From positions 1-6,507 of the forward strand of contig CAYJBP010000120.1 in the NCBI GenBank assembly GCA_964368605.1: a stretch of 6,507 bases of DNA. The letters run 5' to 3'. This DNA comes from CAYJBP01 sp964368605. Lineage in GTDB: Bacteria > Bacillota > Dehalobacteriia > UBA4068. Every line of letters begins with the position of its first letter. Within the stretch, counting starts at the first letter, position 1. Both the position numbers and the translations under genes were made by a program. This document shows positions 5,278 to 6,507 of this stretch, one piece after another. The notes beneath the pieces were generated by a model that worked only from the letters and a program-made list of their open reading frames with translations, did not search any database and was not told where the DNA came from.

Positions 5278-6303
5278 ATGAGATTAACAGAATTAACCAA
5301 AAATGCAGGCTGAGCTGCCAAAATAGGGCCGGGCGCCCTCGAGCAAGTTCTTTGCCATTTGCCAAAATTTAATGATCCAAACCTAATTATCGGTTTTGAT
5401 AATGCCGACGATGCCGCTGTTTATCAAATCAATAGTGAACAAGTTATGGTTCAAACCGTCGATATTTTTCCCCCGGTGGTAGATGATCCCTATCTTTACG
5501 GACAGATTGCTGCCGCCAATTCCCTAAGCGATCTTTATGCGATGAATGCCAAGCCTACCATTTGCATGAATATTCTTTGCCTGCCCGAAAACTTGCCAAA
5601 AGCCGACGTAAAAGGCATACTGGAAGGTGGCTATGATAAAGTAAAAGAGGCCGAGGCGATAATTGCCGGCGGCCATACAATTAAAGATAATGAGCCTAAA
5701 TACGGGCTTTGTGTTACCGGTTTTGCTCATCCTAATGATATTTTGGCTAATGATGGTTTGCGCCAAGGCGATTTGCTAATTTTAACCAAACCGATTGGCA
5801 GCGGTATTTTAAATACCGCCCATAAGGCCGATTTAATTTCGGCGGATGCTGCCCGTAATTTGGCCGCCAGCATGGCTTATTTGAATAAATATCCTTATCA
5901 AATCATGCAAAAGTTTAAGCCTACCGCTTGCACCGATATCACCGGTTTTGGCCTTTTAGGCCATGTTTACGAGATGGCCAAGGCCAGTAAATTATCGGTA
6001 GAAATTATGTCCGATCAGGTGCCTTTTATGGACGAGGCTGCTGCCATGGCTCAAATGGGAATTATTCCCGTTGGCGCTTATAGCAATCGTGAGTATTTAG
6101 GCGATAAGGTGCTGCTAAGCCCCGATTTGCCACTCTATATATCCGATTTGCTGTTTGATCCGCAAACCTCCGGCGGCTTGCTGATTGCAGCCCCCGAGGC
6201 CGAGGCTTATCGCCTGCTTAATGCCTTGCAGGGCGAGATTCCTCAAGCGGCTATTATTGGCCGGGTATTGGCTAAGGAGGAAGCGGATTTAGTCGTGGTT
6301 TAG
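5278..6303 (+). CDS. selD: Selenophosphate synthetase SelD, selenocysteine-containing (UGA at codon 12)
   Basis: SelD makes selenophosphate from selenide and ATP, the selenium donor for selenocysteine and selenouridine. The true start is ATG 5278, seven bases after AAGGAA. The frame reads MRLTELTKNAG, then UGA (5311-5313), then AAKIGPGALEQVL, and continues without a break for 341 residues. The UGA codon aligns with catalytic Cys17 of E. coli SelD, and K15 with its essential Lys20, so it is read as selenocysteine. Downstream are DDAAVY (44-49), TVDIFPPVVDDP (61-72), NSLSD (81-85), GGHT (131-134), TKPIGSGIL (170-178), CTDITGFGLLGH (218-229, metal-ligand D220) and DPQTSGGLL (294-302), all standard for the family. 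A start at TTG 5359 would remove the catalytic loop and has no ribosome site. It is the last gene of the operon. Because SelD supplies selenium for its own codon 12, its synthesis depends on its product. Confidence 0.96.
5311..5339 (+). promoter_or_regulatory. Sec UGA codon and candidate bacterial SECIS hairpin in selD
   Basis: After the in-frame UGA (5311-5313) an 11-base spacer leads to a perfect 5-bp GC-rich stem, AGGGC (5325-5329) with GCCCT (5335-5339), around the loop CGGGC (5330-5334). The first loop G (5331) is 18 bases past the UGA, which agrees with the known bacterial SECIS pattern of a short stem-loop with a G among the first two loop bases about 16-37 bases downstream. SelB carrying Sec-tRNA would bind here. 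The lower stem is weak (GCT 5314-5316 with AGC 5342-5344). The structure was worked out by eye, not folded. Confidence 0.8.
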
Positions 6304-6308
6304 TTCTT

Positions 6309-6323
6309 GAGGGTGCTGCCCTC
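6309..6323. other. Small hairpin just after selD
   Basis: GAGGG (6309-6313) and CCCTC (6319-6323) pair around TGCTG, six bases after the selD stop, and CTT/AAG can extend the stem past a TT bulge. No T-tract follows, so it is at best a weak or factor-dependent terminator or a 3'-end stabiliser. Confidence 0.4.
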
Positions 6324-6368
6324 TTAAGCTAGTGCTAAAATCTTTGATTTTGAATGCTGGCTATGTGT

Positions 6369-6403
6369 CTAGCTGTGGGTTAGCCTTGGCTAAACCCAGC
6401 TAG
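6369..6403. other. Long imperfect hairpin between convergent genes
   Basis: CTAGCT (6369-6374) pairs with AGCTAG (6398-6403), and GGGTTAGCC (6377-6385) with GGCTAAACCC (6388-6397), with a GT bulge on one arm and one extra A on the other. It sits between the selD stop and the stop of the opposing gene, where a shared terminator is expected. Neither strand shows a clear T-tract directly after the stem; on the plus strand a run of six T comes about 16 bases later, inside a second AT-only hairpin (6417-6435). The rest of 6304-6446 contains no gene. Confidence 0.5.
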
Positions 6404-6446
6404 GCCAATCCCCCTGCAATTTTTTGCAAAAATTGAATTAAACTTT

Positions 6447-6507
6447 TTATTTTAGAGCTTTGATAATAGCGGCAGCTACATAGTCTACTTCCTTTAATGT
6501 GTTGAAA
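6447..6507 (-). CDS. C-terminal end of a probable cysteine desulfurase family protein (partial)
   Basis: Only the last 19 codons and the TAA stop (6447-6449) of a minus-strand gene are inside the window; its start lies beyond the right edge. The fragment reads FNTLKEVDYVAAAIIKALK. The pattern FNTxxEVDYxxxAI is typical of the C-terminal helix of class V aminotransferase-fold cysteine desulfurases, where an FNT/YNT turn precedes a helix that packs on the PLP domain. Such enzymes release sulfide or selenide from cysteine or selenocysteine and are often encoded beside selD and yedF in anaerobes, so the context supports the call. It converges on selD rather than belonging to the same operon. With so few residues the family assignment is tentative. 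Confidence 0.5.
   Translation of the reverse strand, partial: FNTLKEVDYVAAAIIKALK

Noticed and set aside
5359..5361. TTG as the selD start
   Set aside because: It would remove the catalytic Sec/Cys loop and the essential lysine, and it has no ribosome binding site; it is an artefact of reading UGA as stop.
5524..5766. Minus-strand 80-residue open frame inside selD
   Set aside because: Shadow of the conserved SelD reading frame, with no independent support.

Overview
The window looks like a chromosomal segment of an anaerobic, AT-rich Bacillota (Firmicutes) bacterium, probably in the Clostridia/Negativicutes range. This is inferred from three things. There is a large, Bacillus-type SRP RNA with an Alu domain. 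The order tig-clpP-clpX follows the usual Firmicutes arrangement. There is also a YedF/DUF3343/SelD selenium cluster of the kind known from clostridia. I cannot name the genus.

Left half, minus strand, read right to left. A strong extended -10 promoter (3891-3919) drives a 275-nt SRP RNA (3590-3864), which ends in an intrinsic terminator (3540-3577). A protein-quality-control operon follows: trigger factor (tig, 3426-2089), the ClpP protease subunit (2021-1401) and the ClpX unfoldase (1366-122). It is closed by a 17-bp terminator hairpin directly after the clpX stop codon. SRP RNA and trigger factor both act on nascent chains at the ribosome exit tunnel, and ClpXP degrades proteins that fail. 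Bases 1-78, beyond the terminator, contain no gene I can assign.

Right half, plus strand. From a divergent promoter with a perfect TTGACA -35 box, four genes run head to tail: a DsrE-type YedF protein (4100-4447), a DUF3343 putative Se/S carrier (4444-4752, overlapping yedF by ATGA), a C_GCAxxG_C_C family redox protein (4789-5253) and selenophosphate synthetase selD (5278-6303).

The key result is that selD is itself a selenoprotein gene. Its reading frame starts 81 bases upstream of the first sense-only start (TTG 5359) and crosses an in-frame UGA at 5311-5313. That codon is residue 12, at the position of catalytic Cys17 of E. coli SelD, and a bacterial SECIS-like hairpin follows it. Ordinary gene calling would truncate this protein. 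If correct, the genome must also encode SelA, SelB and tRNA-Sec, which lie outside this window.

Bases 6304-6446 are a convergent intergenic region with two hairpins. At the right edge, on the minus strand, are the last 19 codons of a gene whose C-terminus resembles a cysteine desulfurase, which would fit as the selenide/sulfide donor for SelD. Nothing in the window looks like a mobile element, CRISPR array or phage remnant.
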